Source: Azospirillum rugosum (lineage in GTDB: Bacteria > Pseudomonadota > Alphaproteobacteria > Azospirillales > Azospirillaceae). Taken from it: DNA of 64,000 nt. Position 1 is the first letter of the stretch. Each line of letters opens with the position of its first letter. The stretch lies in NCBI RefSeq assembly GCF_017876155.1, contig NZ_JAGINP010000020.1, positions 1 to 64,000 on the forward strand. Direction: 5' to 3'. This document shows positions 55,772 through 64,000 of this stretch, in pieces. The notes beneath the pieces were generated by a model. That model made no database searches, was not told the DNA's origin, and saw only the letters and a program-made list of their open reading frames with translations. The translations under genes and the position numbers were made by a program.

Positions 55772-57058
55772 ATGGTCACCCGCCGGCCTGTAGCCGACTT
55801 CCTCCGCCTGGGGGCGATGGACGCCATGCCGCTGCTTCCCGCACCCCGACACCACAACGGCCCACCGATGGACTCCCTGTTCGACGCGCCCACCCGTCCG
55901 CCCCTGCCGCGCGCGGTCTCCACGGCCGAGGACGCGCGGACCGCGGCGCGGGAGCTGCACCAGGCGCTGTGCGGACCACAGGGGGGCGGCGGGCTGGAGC
56001 TGGAGATGGCGCTGGTCTTCTGCTCCGCCCACTACGACCGGGAGGAGCTGGCGACCGCGCTGGCGGAGCTGTTCGGGCCGATTCCGGTGATCGGCTGCAC
56101 CACGGCGGGGGAGATCACGCCCTTCGGCTACGCCGCCGGCTCGCTGGTCGGCATCGGCTTCCCGCGCGCCGACTTCACCATCGCGGCGCAGCGCATCGAC
56201 GACCTCGACCGCTTCTCCATCGCGGAGGCGCCGCGCGTCCTGCGCGAGGTGCTGGCCCAGCGCGACGCGGCGCTCGCCGCCCGCGCCGACGCCTTCCGGG
56301 ACTATGGCAGCTTCGCCTTCCTGATGATCGACGGCATGTCGCGGGCGGAGGAGATGGTGGTCAGCGCGCTGCACAGCGTGCTGATGGACATCCCGCTGTT
56401 CGGCGGCTCGGCGGGCGACGAGCTGCGCTTCGAGCGCACCTTCGTCCTGCACGAGGGGCGGTTCCATTCCAACGCCGCGGTGCTGATGCTGGTCACCACC
56501 GCGCGCCGCTTCGTGGTGTTCCGGACCGAGCATTTCGTGGCGTCGGACAGCAAAATGGTGGTCACCGGCGCCGACCCGCAGCGCCGCATCGTCACGGAGA
56601 TCAACGCGGAGCCCGCCGGGCGCGAATACGCCCGCATGGTCGGGCTGGAGGGGGAGCCGCTGACCCCGATGATCTTCGCCGCCCATCCGGTGGTGGTGCG
56701 CGTGGGCGGCGAGTATCACGTCCGCTCCATCCAGAAGGTCAACGAGGACGAGAGCCTGACCTTCTACTGCGCCATCGACGAGGGGATCGTGCTGACCGTC
56801 GCCCGCGGCGTCGACCCGGTGGAGAATTTCGAGGCGATGATGCTGAAGCTGGCCGCGGAGGTCGGTGGGCCGCCCGACCTCGTGCTCGGCTGCGACTGCA
56901 TCCTGCGCCGGCTGGAGCTGGAGCAGCGCCAGCTGAAGCACGTCATGTCGGCCACGCTGGCGCGGCACAACGTCGTCGGCTTCTGCGCCTACGGCGAGCA
57001 GTACAACGCCATGCACGTCAACCAGACCTTCACCGGCGTCGCCATAGGTGCGCGATGA
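55772..57058 (+). CDS. FIST N/C-domain sensor (NosP-like)
   Basis: A protein of up to 428 residues. FIST_N: ALVFCSAHYDREELATALAE, IPVIGCTTAGEITPFGYAAGS, LMIDGMSRAEEMVVSALHSV and DIPLFGGSAGDELRFERTFV. FIST_C: GREYARMVGLEGEPLTPMIF, RSIQKVNEDESLTFYC and VVGFCAYGEQYNAMHVNQTF. FIST proteins with this layout (NosP) bind haem and sense nitric oxide, then control a cotranscribed hybrid histidine kinase. The stop codon overlaps the kinase start (ATGA), so the same pairing is present here. The start is uncertain. The ATG at 55772 has GGTGGGA upstream; the ATG at 55868 gives a 396-residue protein starting MDSLFDAP and is also reasonable. Confidence 0.87.
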   Translation: MVTRRPVADFLRLGAMDAMPLLPAPRHHNGPPMDSLFDAPTRPPLPRAVSTAEDARTAARELHQALCGPQGGGGLELEMALVFCSAHYDREELATALAELFGPIPVIGCTTAGEITPFGYAAGSLVGIGFPRADFTIAAQRIDDLDRFSIAEAPRVLREVLAQRDAALAARADAFRDYGSFAFLMIDGMSRAEEMVVSALHSVLMDIPLFGGSAGDELRFERTFVLHEGRFHSNAAVLMLVTTARRFVVFRTEHFVASDSKMVVTGADPQRRIVTEINAEPAGREYARMVGLEGEPLTPMIFAAHPVVVRVGGEYHVRSIQKVNEDESLTFYCAIDEGIVLTVARGVDPVENFEAMMLKLAAEVGGPPDLVLGCDCILRRLELEQRQLKHVMSATLARHNVVGFCAYGEQYNAMHVNQTFTGVAIGAR

Positions 57059-59748
57059 CGATCCTCTTCTCCGACCGCAACCTTCCCAATCCCCTGGGGC
57101 CCACCCCGCCGCTGACCGGCGACGAGCGCGCCCGGCTGGAGGCGCTGGAGCGCGAGAACGCCAAGCTCCGCCGCATCAACCAGGTGCTGATGGACCGGGT
57201 CGAACGGTCCATGGACGTGCAGGGCGGCGCCTTCTCCCTGTTCCAGACCGCCATCGTGCTGGAGCAGAAGGTGCGGGAGCGCACGCTGGAGGTGGAACGG
57301 GCTCTGCGCGAGCTGGAGGACAGCCACCGCGACCTCGCCCGCGCCAAGGAACTGGCCGACACCATGCGCACCCGCCTGTCGGAGGCCATCGAGTCGGTCA
57401 ACGAGGGCTTCGCCATCTTCGACGCCGACGACCGGCTGGTGCTGTGCAACAGCAAGTACCTGGCCCTGTGGCCGGAAATCCGCGACAGGATCATGCCGGG
57501 CGTGCGGTTCAAGGACATCGCGGAGCTGGCCGCCTCCTCGCGCTCCGTCGCCGACGCCTACCCGCGGCCAGACCTGTGGCTGGCGCAGCGGCTGGCCCAG
57601 CACCGGGAACTGAAGGGCCCCTACATCTACCGCCTGTCGGACGGCCGCTGGATCCAGGTGAACGAGCGGCGCACCCGCGACGGCGGCGTGGTCGGCGTCT
57701 ACACCGACATCACCGACATCAAGGAGCATGAGACCCGCCGGCGCGAGCGGGAACTGGCCGAGAAGTCGGCGCTCCTCCAGGCCACGCTGGACAACATCGC
57801 TCAGGGGGTGGGCGTCTACGACCGCGACCAGCGGCTGGTCGCCTGGAACGAGCGGTTCGCCGCCTTGCTGCGCCTGCCCGACAGCGTCGCGCGCCGCGGG
57901 GCCAGCTTCGCCGAATTCATCCTGCACCACGCGGCGATGGGCGAGGCGGGCCTGTCGCTGCGCGCGTTGATGGCGCCGAGCTGCCTCGTGGAGCAGCCCT
58001 GGCTGGACGACACGGTGCTGGAGATCAGCCGCAACCCCATGCCGGGCGGTGGCTTCGTCCTGACCTTCACTGACATCACGGAGCGCAAGCGGGCGGAACA
58101 GGCCCTGCGCGACAGCGAGCAGCGCATCCGTCTGGTCACCGACGCGGTGCCGGCCCTGATCGCCTATGTGGACGCGGAGCAGCGCTTCCGCTTCGTCAAC
58201 AAGGCCTACGAGAACTGGTTCAACCGCGCGCGGGAGGACATCGAGGGCCAGCCCATGTGGGCGGCGCTGGGCGACCTCTATTACGAGGCACGGCGCGCCT
58301 ACATCCTGCGCGCGCTGGCCGGCGAGGAGGTGACCTTCGAACTGGACCTGCCCGGCGAGAACGGCTCCCCCCGCTACGCGGTCGCCACCTACATTCCGCA
58401 TTTCGGCGAGAAGCGGGCCGGCGGCAAGCGGGAGGTCCTGGGCTATTTCGGCCTGATCCACGACATCACCGAACGGCGCATGGCGGCCGAGGCGCTGGCC
58501 GACGCCAAGGACAGCCTGGAGCGCCGCGTCGTGGAGCGCACGGCCGAGCTGACCCGCCTCAACGAACAGCTCCAGCAGGAGATCGCGGAGCGCATCGCGG
58601 CGGAAGAGGCGTTGCGGCTGGCCAAGGCGGAGGCGGAGCAGGCGAACCTGTCCAAGACCCGCTTCCTGGCCGCGGCCAGCCACGACCTGCTGCAACCGCT
58701 GAACGCCGCCCGCCTGTTCGTCTCGGCGCTCGGCGACCTGGACCAGCCGGAGCCCAACCGCGGGCTGGTGGACAACATCGACGTGGCTCTGGCCTCGGTC
58801 GAGGACCTGCTGTCCACCCTGCTGGACATCTCCAAGCTGGACGCCGGCGCGGTGCGGCCGGAGGTCGCCGACTTCCCGATCCAGAGCCTGCTCGGCGCGC
58901 TCGCCACCGAATACGCGGCGGTCGCCAGGGAGCGCGGGCTGGACCTGCGCGTCGTCGGCAGCCACGCGGTGGTGCGCAGTGACATCCGCCTGCTGCGCCG
59001 CATCCTGCAGAACTTCCTGTCCAACGCGCTGCGCTACACGCCGGCCTGTGACGGTGCGGGAAAGGTGCTGATCGGCTGCCGGCGGACCCCGGAAGGGCTG
59101 CGGATCGAGGTGTGCGACACCGGCCCCGGCGTGCCGGCGGACAAGCTGGACGAGATCTTCCAGGAATTCCGGCGGCTCGACACGCCCTGCGCCAACGAAC
59201 GGGTGCGCGGCATGGGCCTGGGCCTCGCCATCGTGGACCGGGTGGCGCGCATGCTCGACCACCCCATCACCGTGCGGTCGCAGCCCGGGCGCGGCTCCGT
59301 CTTCGCGGTCACCGTGCCCTTCGGCCGCTACGCCCGCCCGGCCCGCACGCTGGAGGCGCCGGTGCGCACGACCACCAACCGGCTGGTGGGCATCCGCGTG
59401 CTGGTCATCGACAACGAGCCGGCCGTGCTGGCCGGCATGCGCGCGCTGCTGGAAGGCTGGGGCTGCACCGTCGCGACGGCGGCCAGCGGCGACGAGGCCC
59501 TGCGCGCGCTGGACACCGCGACGCCCGACGTGCTGTTCGCCGACTACCACCTGGACAACGGCGTGATCGGCTTCACCGAGATCGCCCGCGTGCGTGAGCG
59601 CTGCGGGACGCAGCTGCCCTCCGTCCTCATCACCGCCAACCGCACCGCCGAGGTGGTGGAGGAAGCGCAGTCGAAGGGCTGCCACGTCCTGAACAAGCCC
59701 GTGAAGCCGGCCCAGCTGCGCGCGGTGATGACGGGGTTGCTGGGGTAG
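57055..59748 (+). CDS. PAS hybrid histidine kinase (NahK-like)
   Basis: An 897-residue soluble kinase. An N-terminal coiled coil (residues 20-110) is followed by three PAS domains (around 120-230, 245-355 and 365-480). A second coiled coil leads to the dimerisation domain with phospho-acceptor His543 in AAASHDLLQPLNAARLF. The HATPase region has QNFLSNALRYTP, CDTGPGVPADKLDEIF and MGLGLAIVDRVARML. A C-terminal receiver carries the phospho-Asp830 in FADYHLDNG. The SHDLLQPL block and domain order are those of NahK-type kinases that work with FIST/NosP sensors to control biofilm or motility phosphorelays. The gene overlaps the FIST gene by four bases. No membrane segment is present. Confidence 0.92.
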   Translation: MTILFSDRNLPNPLGPTPPLTGDERARLEALERENAKLRRINQVLMDRVERSMDVQGGAFSLFQTAIVLEQKVRERTLEVERALRELEDSHRDLARAKELADTMRTRLSEAIESVNEGFAIFDADDRLVLCNSKYLALWPEIRDRIMPGVRFKDIAELAASSRSVADAYPRPDLWLAQRLAQHRELKGPYIYRLSDGRWIQVNERRTRDGGVVGVYTDITDIKEHETRRRERELAEKSALLQATLDNIAQGVGVYDRDQRLVAWNERFAALLRLPDSVARRGASFAEFILHHAAMGEAGLSLRALMAPSCLVEQPWLDDTVLEISRNPMPGGGFVLTFTDITERKRAEQALRDSEQRIRLVTDAVPALIAYVDAEQRFRFVNKAYENWFNRAREDIEGQPMWAALGDLYYEARRAYILRALAGEEVTFELDLPGENGSPRYAVATYIPHFGEKRAGGKREVLGYFGLIHDITERRMAAEALADAKDSLERRVVERTAELTRLNEQLQQEIAERIAAEEALRLAKAEAEQANLSKTRFLAAASHDLLQPLNAARLFVSALGDLDQPEPNRGLVDNIDVALASVEDLLSTLLDISKLDAGAVRPEVADFPIQSLLGALATEYAAVARERGLDLRVVGSHAVVRSDIRLLRRILQNFLSNALRYTPACDGAGKVLIGCRRTPEGLRIEVCDTGPGVPADKLDEIFQEFRRLDTPCANERVRGMGLGLAIVDRVARMLDHPITVRSQPGRGSVFAVTVPFGRYARPARTLEAPVRTTTNRLVGIRVLVIDNEPAVLAGMRALLEGWGCTVATAASGDEALRALDTATPDVLFADYHLDNGVIGFTEIARVRERCGTQLPSVLITANRTAEVVEEAQSKGCHVLNKPVKPAQLRAVMTGLLG

Positions 59749-59774
59749 GGGGAGTGCTGGTGGTGCAAAGGATT

Positions 59775-59897
59775 TTCACCACAAAGACACAAAGGACACA
59801 AAGATATTCACAAAGAGGGTGTCGCCACTTTGGCGCGTTGCTTCAAAGCAGAACGCCCTTTGTGAAATTCTTTGTGCCTTTGTGTCTTTGTGGTGAA
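59775..59897. repeat. long inverted repeat, ACCACAAAGACACAAAGG family
   Basis: The left arm TTCACCACAAAGACACAAAG and right arm CTTTGTGTCTTTGTGGTGAA are separated by about 80 bp, with inner pairing TTTCACAAAGGGCGTT versus AACGCCCTTTGTGAAA-type segments. It lies between convergent genes. It is the fourth and longest copy of the family. Confidence 0.82.
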
Positions 59898-59927
59898 TCG
59901 CTCACAACGCGACCCTGATCGGAGCAA

Positions 59928-60143
59928 TCAGTTCCGGCCCTTCTCCGGCTCGGTGAAGCCCTTGCCGTAACCCGCCTTGCGGGCCTCCGTGCCCTTTGCC
60001 TTGTTGTCGGCGTTCTCCGCCGCCGACTCGCGGGCGTGCTCGGCGTGGGTGCCGGTGCCGGTGGGGGAGGCGTTGCCCTGGCTGGGCTTGCGCGGGTTGC
60101 GGTCGATGTCGTCGCTGTCGATGTTGTGCTTGTTGTCGCTCAC
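59928..60143 (-). CDS. small hydrophilic hypothetical protein (71 aa)
   Basis: The protein begins MSDNKHNIDSDDIDRNPRKP. It is rich in Asn, Asp, Lys and Gly and has no hydrophobic segment. Its composition and length resemble small stress-associated disordered proteins of soil alphaproteobacteria. A GGAG lies before the ATG at 60143. Function is unknown. Confidence 0.6.
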   Translation of the reverse strand: MSDNKHNIDSDDIDRNPRKPSQGNASPTGTGTHAEHARESAAENADNKAKGTEARKAGYGKGFTEPEKGRN

Positions 60144-60201
60144 GGTCGAACTCCTTCGATCCGGTTGAACCCCTCCAACATCGACAGCGGGGACCGGTTC
60201 C

Positions 60202-60876
60202 TCAGAACCGGAAGTCGGCGGCCGGGCGTTCGTCCGCGTAGATGTCCCACGGCTCGGCCTTGGCTGCGGCCACCCACTCCTTCATGGCCGGAAGCGCCAT
60301 GACCGCCTCGGCGTAGGCGCGCCCGACCGCGTCCATCTCGACCCCGTAGGTGATGAAGCGCGTCACCACCGGCGCGTACATGGCGTCGGCGATGGAGAAG
60401 CGGCCGAACAGGAACGGTCCCTCCGCCCCGAACCGCTCGCGCGTGGCGCGCCACAGCCCGAGCACGCGGGCGATGTCGGCCTCGCTCTCCGGGTTGCGGC
60501 CGACGCCGGGGCGCATCGCCTTCAGGTCCATGGACATGTGGGTGCGCAAGCCCACGAAGCCCGAATGCATCTCCGCCGACACCGACCGCGCCACCGCCCG
60601 GGCGTGCGCGTCCTCCGGCCACAGCCCGGCCTCCGGGGCGATCTCCGCCAGATACTCGCAGATCGCCAGCGAATCCCAGACGACCCGATCGCCGTGCCGC
60701 AGGCAGGGAACCCGGCCCGACGGAGAATGCTCCGCGATGCGCGCCGCGGTGTCCGGCTGGCGCAGCGGGATCACGATCTCCTCGTACGGGCGGCCGGTGT
60801 GCTTCAGCGCCAGCCACGGCCGCAGCGACCAGGACGAAAAGGCCTTGTTGCCGATGACGAGCGTCAGCTCCGGCAT
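60202..60876 (-). CDS. glutathione S-transferase family protein
   Basis: A 224-residue protein. The thioredoxin-like N-domain is LTLVIGNKAFSSWSLRPWLALKHTGRPYEE, where the SSWSLR segment places the active-site Ser near residue 14-15. RVPCLRHGDRVVWDSLAICEYLAEIAPE carries the cis-Pro and the glutathione-binding Asp-Ser. The all-alpha C-domain contains FGRFSIADAMYAPVVTRFITYGV. It belongs to the Zeta/maleylacetoacetate-like bacterial group of unknown substrate. The ATG at 60876 has GGGGGATT upstream. Confidence 0.9.
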   Translation of the reverse strand: MPELTLVIGNKAFSSWSLRPWLALKHTGRPYEEIVIPLRQPDTAARIAEHSPSGRVPCLRHGDRVVWDSLAICEYLAEIAPEAGLWPEDAHARAVARSVSAEMHSGFVGLRTHMSMDLKAMRPGVGRNPESEADIARVLGLWRATRERFGAEGPFLFGRFSIADAMYAPVVTRFITYGVEMDAVGRAYAEAVMALPAMKEWVAAAKAEPWDIYADERPAADFRF

Positions 60877-61213
60877 GATGAATCCCCCATTTGAAAAATG
60901 TCTGACCATGTGGGGCCGCACACTACAGCCTTTCCCCGTTCGACCTCTAGGGCAGTCGCTTGAGAGACGACCCCTCTCCCGCCCCGGGAGAGGGTGGCCG
61001 CTGAAAGCGGCCGGGTGAGGGTCGTACAAGGATCAAGGCGCTGATCCTCGGGTGTACCCTCACCCTTCCCACGCTTCGCGTGGGGCCCTTCCCTCTCCCG
61101 AGGCGGGAGAGGGGAATTCGAACGCGATGGCCCGCGACTTACGCGCCGCCCGGTTGCCCTATTCCTCAGGATATTATAGGATAAAAATCTTACAACGCTA
61201 GGCGGAGGCACCC
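60877..61213. other. intergenic region, mostly repeat
   Basis: The gap between the GST gene and the rightward aminopeptidase unit. A CCCTCTCCC-family inverted repeat occupies most of it. The AT-richer patch at 61165-61200 (around ATATTATAGGATAAAAATC) probably contains the aminopeptidase promoter. Confidence 0.5.
60971..61114. repeat. long inverted repeat, CCCTCTCCC family
   Basis: CCCCTCTCCCGCC and GGGTGAGGGTCGTACAAGGA at the left are mirrored by a GTACCCTCACCC segment and CTCTCCC...GGCGGGAGAGGGG at the right. An inner hairpin GGCCGCTGAAAGCGGCC is also seen. Confidence 0.75.
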
Positions 61214-61351
61214 ATGAAACATCATCACCGCTCATGTTTCATGGCGTTTCACAGCGTTTCATTCCATCGCCCGCCCCGCATCGGCCCCATTGCCCCCTTT
61301 TCACGGCCGCTCCGCCGCGCCATCCTCTTGACCCTGTTTTCCGCCTTTTGA
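61214..61351 (+). CDS. possible 45-aa leader ORF before the aminopeptidase
   Basis: An ORF beginning MKHHHRSCFMAFHSVSFHRP has a strong GGCGGAGG site and ends with TGA 12 bp before the TTG start of the aminopeptidase. It is His/Pro/Arg-rich, and an inverted repeat ATGAAACAT/ATGTTTCAT overlaps its start (61214-61243). It could be a short leader peptide that couples translation to the TTG-initiated gene. It could also be a chance frame. Confidence 0.35.
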   Translation: MKHHHRSCFMAFHSVSFHRPPRIGPIAPFSRPLRRAILLTLFSAF

Positions 61352-61363
61352 AGGACGCCCGTC

Positions 61364-62755
61364 TTGCTCGCCACCCTGCTCGCCACGGCCGGCACCGGCA
61401 CCGTAACCATCACCCCGCTGACCAAGGCCGGCCTGTCCGGCTGGCTGGAGTCCCAGCCGCCTTCCGCCGCCGCCTGGGTGAAGGCCGTCAACTTCACGGC
61501 GGAGGCCGGCTCCACCGCCTTCCTGCCGGGGGAGGGTGGGGCGGTCGCCCGCGTGCTGGTCGGCGTGTCGGCGCTCGACGACCTCTGGGGCCTCGCCGGC
61601 CTGCCGGGCAGCCTGCCGCCGGGCAGCTATCGCCTGGACGAGCAGACCGACGCCGCGCTTGACGGCCGCGCCGCCACGCGGCTGGCGCTGGGCTGGGCGC
61701 TCGGCAGCTACCGCTTCGACCGCTACAAGAAGGCGGAGAAGAAGAGCTTCGCCGGGCTGGTCTGGCCGAAGCACGCCGACCAGGGCGCGGTGCAGCGCAC
61801 GGCGACCGCGACCTATTTGCTGCGCGACCTCGTCAACACGCCGGCCAACGACCTCGGCCCCGCGGAGCTGGCCAACGCCGCCAGCGCGCTCGCGGAGGAG
61901 TTCGAGGCCGCGCTGGACGTGATCGTCGGCGACGATCTGCTCGACCGCGACTACCCGGCCGTCCACGCCGTCGGCCGCGCCAGCCCGCGGGAGCCGCGGC
62001 TGATCGACCTGCGCTGGGGCAACCCGGACCACCCCAAGGTCACCATCGTCGGCAAGGGCGTCTGCTTCGACAGCGGCGGCCTGGACATCAAGCCGTCGTC
62101 TGGCATGCTGCTGATGAAGAAGGACATGGGCGGCGCGGCGCACGCGCTGGCGCTCGGCCGCATGGTGATGATGGCCGGGCTGCCGGTGCGGCTGCGCGTG
62201 CTGGTGCCGGCGGTGGAGAACGTCATCTCCGGCAACGCCTTCAAGCCGATGGACGTGCTGAAGACCCGCAAGGGCCTGACCGTGGAGGTCGGCAACACCG
62301 ACGCCGAAGGGCGCCTGATCCTGTGCGACGCCCTGGCCGAGGCCGATTCGGAGAAGCCCGCCCTGCTGATCGACTTCGCCACCCTGACCGGGGCCGCCCG
62401 CGTCGCCCTGGGGCCGGAGCTGCCGGCGCTCTTCTCCAACAGCGACGCGCTGGCCGACGACCTGCTGGCCGCGGGGCAGGAGCACAACGACCCGCTGTGG
62501 CGCCTGCCGTTGTGGGCGCCCTACCGCAAGGGGCTGGACAGCAAGGTGGCCGACATCAACAACGTCACCACCAACGGCATGGCCGGCGCCATCACCGCGG
62601 GCCTGTTCCTGCAGGAGTTCGTGTCGAAGGACACGCCCTGGGCGCACCTGGACACCTTCGCCTGGAACAGCGCCAGCCGTCCCGGCCGCCCGGAAGGCGG
62701 CGAGGCGCTGGGCCTGCGCGCGGCCTACGCGGTCATCGCCAAGCGGTTCGGGTGA
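61364..62755 (+). CDS. M17 leucyl aminopeptidase family protein
   Basis: A 463-residue metallopeptidase removing N-terminal residues from peptides. Catalytic M17 domain: DLVNTPANDLGPAEL, VGKGVCFDSGGLDIKPSSGMLLMKKDMGGAA with the catalytic Lys and Asp, and the diagnostic NTDAEGRLILCDALAEA. IDFATLTGAARVALG follows. The N-terminal domain is shorter and diverged, as in PepB-like bacterial forms. It starts at TTG 61364 with GAAGGA upstream. No ATG in the frame fits better. It is a single gene, with a hairpin after it. Confidence 0.93.
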   Translation: MLATLLATAGTGTVTITPLTKAGLSGWLESQPPSAAAWVKAVNFTAEAGSTAFLPGEGGAVARVLVGVSALDDLWGLAGLPGSLPPGSYRLDEQTDAALDGRAATRLALGWALGSYRFDRYKKAEKKSFAGLVWPKHADQGAVQRTATATYLLRDLVNTPANDLGPAELANAASALAEEFEAALDVIVGDDLLDRDYPAVHAVGRASPREPRLIDLRWGNPDHPKVTIVGKGVCFDSGGLDIKPSSGMLLMKKDMGGAAHALALGRMVMMAGLPVRLRVLVPAVENVISGNAFKPMDVLKTRKGLTVEVGNTDAEGRLILCDALAEADSEKPALLIDFATLTGAARVALGPELPALFSNSDALADDLLAAGQEHNDPLWRLPLWAPYRKGLDSKVADINNVTTNGMAGAITAGLFLQEFVSKDTPWAHLDTFAWNSASRPGRPEGGEALGLRAAYAVIAKRFG

Positions 62756-62792
62756 GCGGACCGCGCAATCCGTCACATATGGTTAAAATTGT

Positions 62793-62817
62793 CACCCCCG
62801 CGCCCGTCGCGGGGGTG
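62793..62817. terminator. GC-rich hairpin after the aminopeptidase
   Basis: A perfect 10-bp stem CACCCCCGCG/CGCGGGGGTG with a 5-base loop, 38 bp after the stop codon. No T-run follows, so termination may be Rho-assisted. Confidence 0.55.
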
Positions 62818-62899
62818 GATCGACGATTCGGAAAGGGTTAAAACCAAAGGGTAATACCGGCAGACTGTGGTGCCGGTTCGTGTTCTTGGAGGCGGAGTC

Positions 62900-63922
62900 A
62901 TGGCGCTGAAGGTTCGTGAGGATTATCGCACCCTCACCGGTCCGGAGAAGGCGGCCATCCTGATGCTGGCGCTGGGCGACGAGCATTCCTCCAAGCTGTT
63001 CGCGATGATGGACGACGAGGAGATCAAGGAGCTGTCCCAGGTGATGGCGAACCTGGGCACCGTCTCCGCCAACATCATCGAGCGCCTGTTCGTCGAGTTC
63101 GCGGAGCAGATGTCAGCGACCGGCTCCCTGGTCGGCTCCTTCGATTCGACCGAGCGCCTGCTGCTGAAGACCCTGCCCAAGGACAAGGTCGACTCGATCA
63201 TGGAGGAAATCCGTGGTCCCGCCGGCCGCACCATGTGGGACAAGCTCGCCAACGTGAACGAGTCGGTGCTGTCCAACTACCTGAAGAACGAATACCCGCA
63301 GACCGTGGCGGTGGTGCTGTCGAAGATCCGCCCCGAACACGCCGGCCGCGTGCTGACCCAGCTGCCGGAAAGCTTCGCCATGGAGGTCATCATGCGCATG
63401 CTGCGCATGGAGGCCGTGCAGAAGGAAGTCCTGGACGACGTGGAGCGCACGCTGCGCACCGAGTTCATGACCAACCTCGCCCGCACCAGCCGCCGCGACA
63501 GCCACGAGATGCTGGCCGAAATCTTCAACGGCCTGGACCGCACCACCGAGCACCGCTTCATGGCCGCCCTGGAGGAACGCAACCGCGACAGTGCCGAGCG
63601 CATCAAGTCGCTGATGTTCACCTTCGAGGACCTGTCGAAGCTCGACCCCTCCGGCGTCCAGGCCCTGCTGCGCAGCGTGGACAAGCAGAAGCTCGCCACC
63701 GCGCTGAAGGGCGCGTCGGAGACGCTGAAGGACCTGTTCTTCTCCAACATGTCCGAACGCGCCGCGAAGATCCTGCGCGAGGACATGGCCGCCATGGGCC
63801 CCGTCCGCGTCCGCGAAGTGGACGAATCCCAGATGTACATGGTCCAGCTCGCCAAGGACCTGGCGGCCCGCGGCGAGATCGTCATCTCCGAAGGCAGCGG
63901 CGAGAACGAGCTGATCTATTGA
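62900..63922 (+). CDS. fliG: flagellar motor switch protein FliG
   Basis: A 340-residue C-ring protein that transmits torque from the stator to the flagellar rotor. FliG_N: LTGPEKAAILMLALGDEHSSKLFAMMDD. Middle domain with the EHPQ-type motif as NEYPQTVAVVLSKIRPEHAG. C-terminal domain with charged torque helix LMFTFEDLSKLDPSGVQALL and RAAKILREDMAAMGPVRVRE. All three domains are present. The ATG at 62900 follows GGAGGCGG. No other flagellar gene lies inside the window. Any downstream partner would be beyond 64000. Confidence 0.97.
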   Translation: MALKVREDYRTLTGPEKAAILMLALGDEHSSKLFAMMDDEEIKELSQVMANLGTVSANIIERLFVEFAEQMSATGSLVGSFDSTERLLLKTLPKDKVDSIMEEIRGPAGRTMWDKLANVNESVLSNYLKNEYPQTVAVVLSKIRPEHAGRVLTQLPESFAMEVIMRMLRMEAVQKEVLDDVERTLRTEFMTNLARTSRRDSHEMLAEIFNGLDRTTEHRFMAALEERNRDSAERIKSLMFTFEDLSKLDPSGVQALLRSVDKQKLATALKGASETLKDLFFSNMSERAAKILREDMAAMGPVRVREVDESQMYMVQLAKDLAARGEIVISEGSGENELIY

Positions 63923-64000
63923 TGAGAGCCGAACCCAACAGCTGTCGCTGTCCAAAACACCTTGAAAGCCCGTTCGCGGGTGCATACCCTTGGGTCTGGA
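63923..64000. other. sequence after fliG, nothing recognised
   Basis: The last 78 bp hold no gene. A weak inverted segment (AAGCCCGTTCGCGGG) may be part of a hairpin that continues beyond the window. Confidence 0.3.

Overview
The window is high-GC, gene-dense DNA that looks like an alphaproteobacterium of the Rhodospirillales, most likely an Azospirillum-type organism. This is an inference from gene content: carB followed by greA, a lone fliG, DUF4170, an ELM1-like protein, cytochrome c', a FIST plus hybrid-kinase pair, and a tungsten-type aldehyde oxidoreductase operon. No rRNA gene or intact tRNA is present.

Positions 1-14466 are the right-hand part of a mobile, mosaic genomic island. Its right edge is a 3' remnant of a tRNA-Gly(CCC) gene (about 14417-14466), the usual scar of integration into a tRNA 3' end. 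The intact tRNA and the integrase should therefore lie to the left of the window. The island holds an IS5-type element inserted in a hypothetical gene (7-1833), a decayed IS66 transposase gene with a 59-bp palindromic insert, a truncated IS256 transposase, a complete IS630-type element, an SNF2-family helicase and an IS66 tnpA remnant. Between the IS66 and IS256 remnants sits a visibly more AT-rich five-gene cassette (3714-8624). It encodes a thymidylate-synthase-like protein with an extra C-terminal helical domain, a TylF-type methyltransferase, a 5-hydroxymethyluracil-DNA-kinase-like helical protein, a small TIR-like protein and an Nmad2-type protein. Together they look like a DNA/nucleotide base hypermodification system carried on a bacterial chromosome. 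This is the most interesting part of the window.

From 14470 onward the DNA is ordinary chromosome. 14.6-27.0 kb: a phosphoesterase, DUF4170, cytochrome b561 and cytochrome c', aspartate aminotransferase, an EF-G-like GTPase, ketopantoate reductase, an exported Cache-type protein, Dps with an Irr/ICE-like palindrome, DoxX, thioredoxin reductase and a large hypothetical protein. 27.1-33 kb: a ccdAB toxin-antitoxin pair, two tandem 2OG-Fe(II) oxygenases, an ELM1-like protein, an Lrp/AsnC regulator, an exported dienelactone-hydrolase-like protein and a ClpP-like secreted protein. 33-47.7 kb: greA, carB, PAS proteins, MgtC, a soluble FtsK translocase, MsrA, an RNase Z-like hydrolase, a sigma-1.1-domain membrane protein, a SpoU methyltransferase, an SDR and a VTT-family membrane protein.

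48.4-55.5 kb is an aldehyde-oxidation locus. A MoaD-like carrier, an FAD/NAD reductase, a tungsten-type aldehyde:ferredoxin oxidoreductase and a polyferredoxin subunit lie in one operon behind a ModE-like regulator. Divergent from it are an aldehyde dehydrogenase and a DUF779 protein. 55.8-59.7 kb is a FIST (NosP-like) sensor overlapping a PAS hybrid histidine kinase, resembling the NosP/NahK nitric-oxide pathway. The window ends with a GST, an M17 aminopeptidase and fliG. Three families of long inverted repeats are scattered between the core genes.
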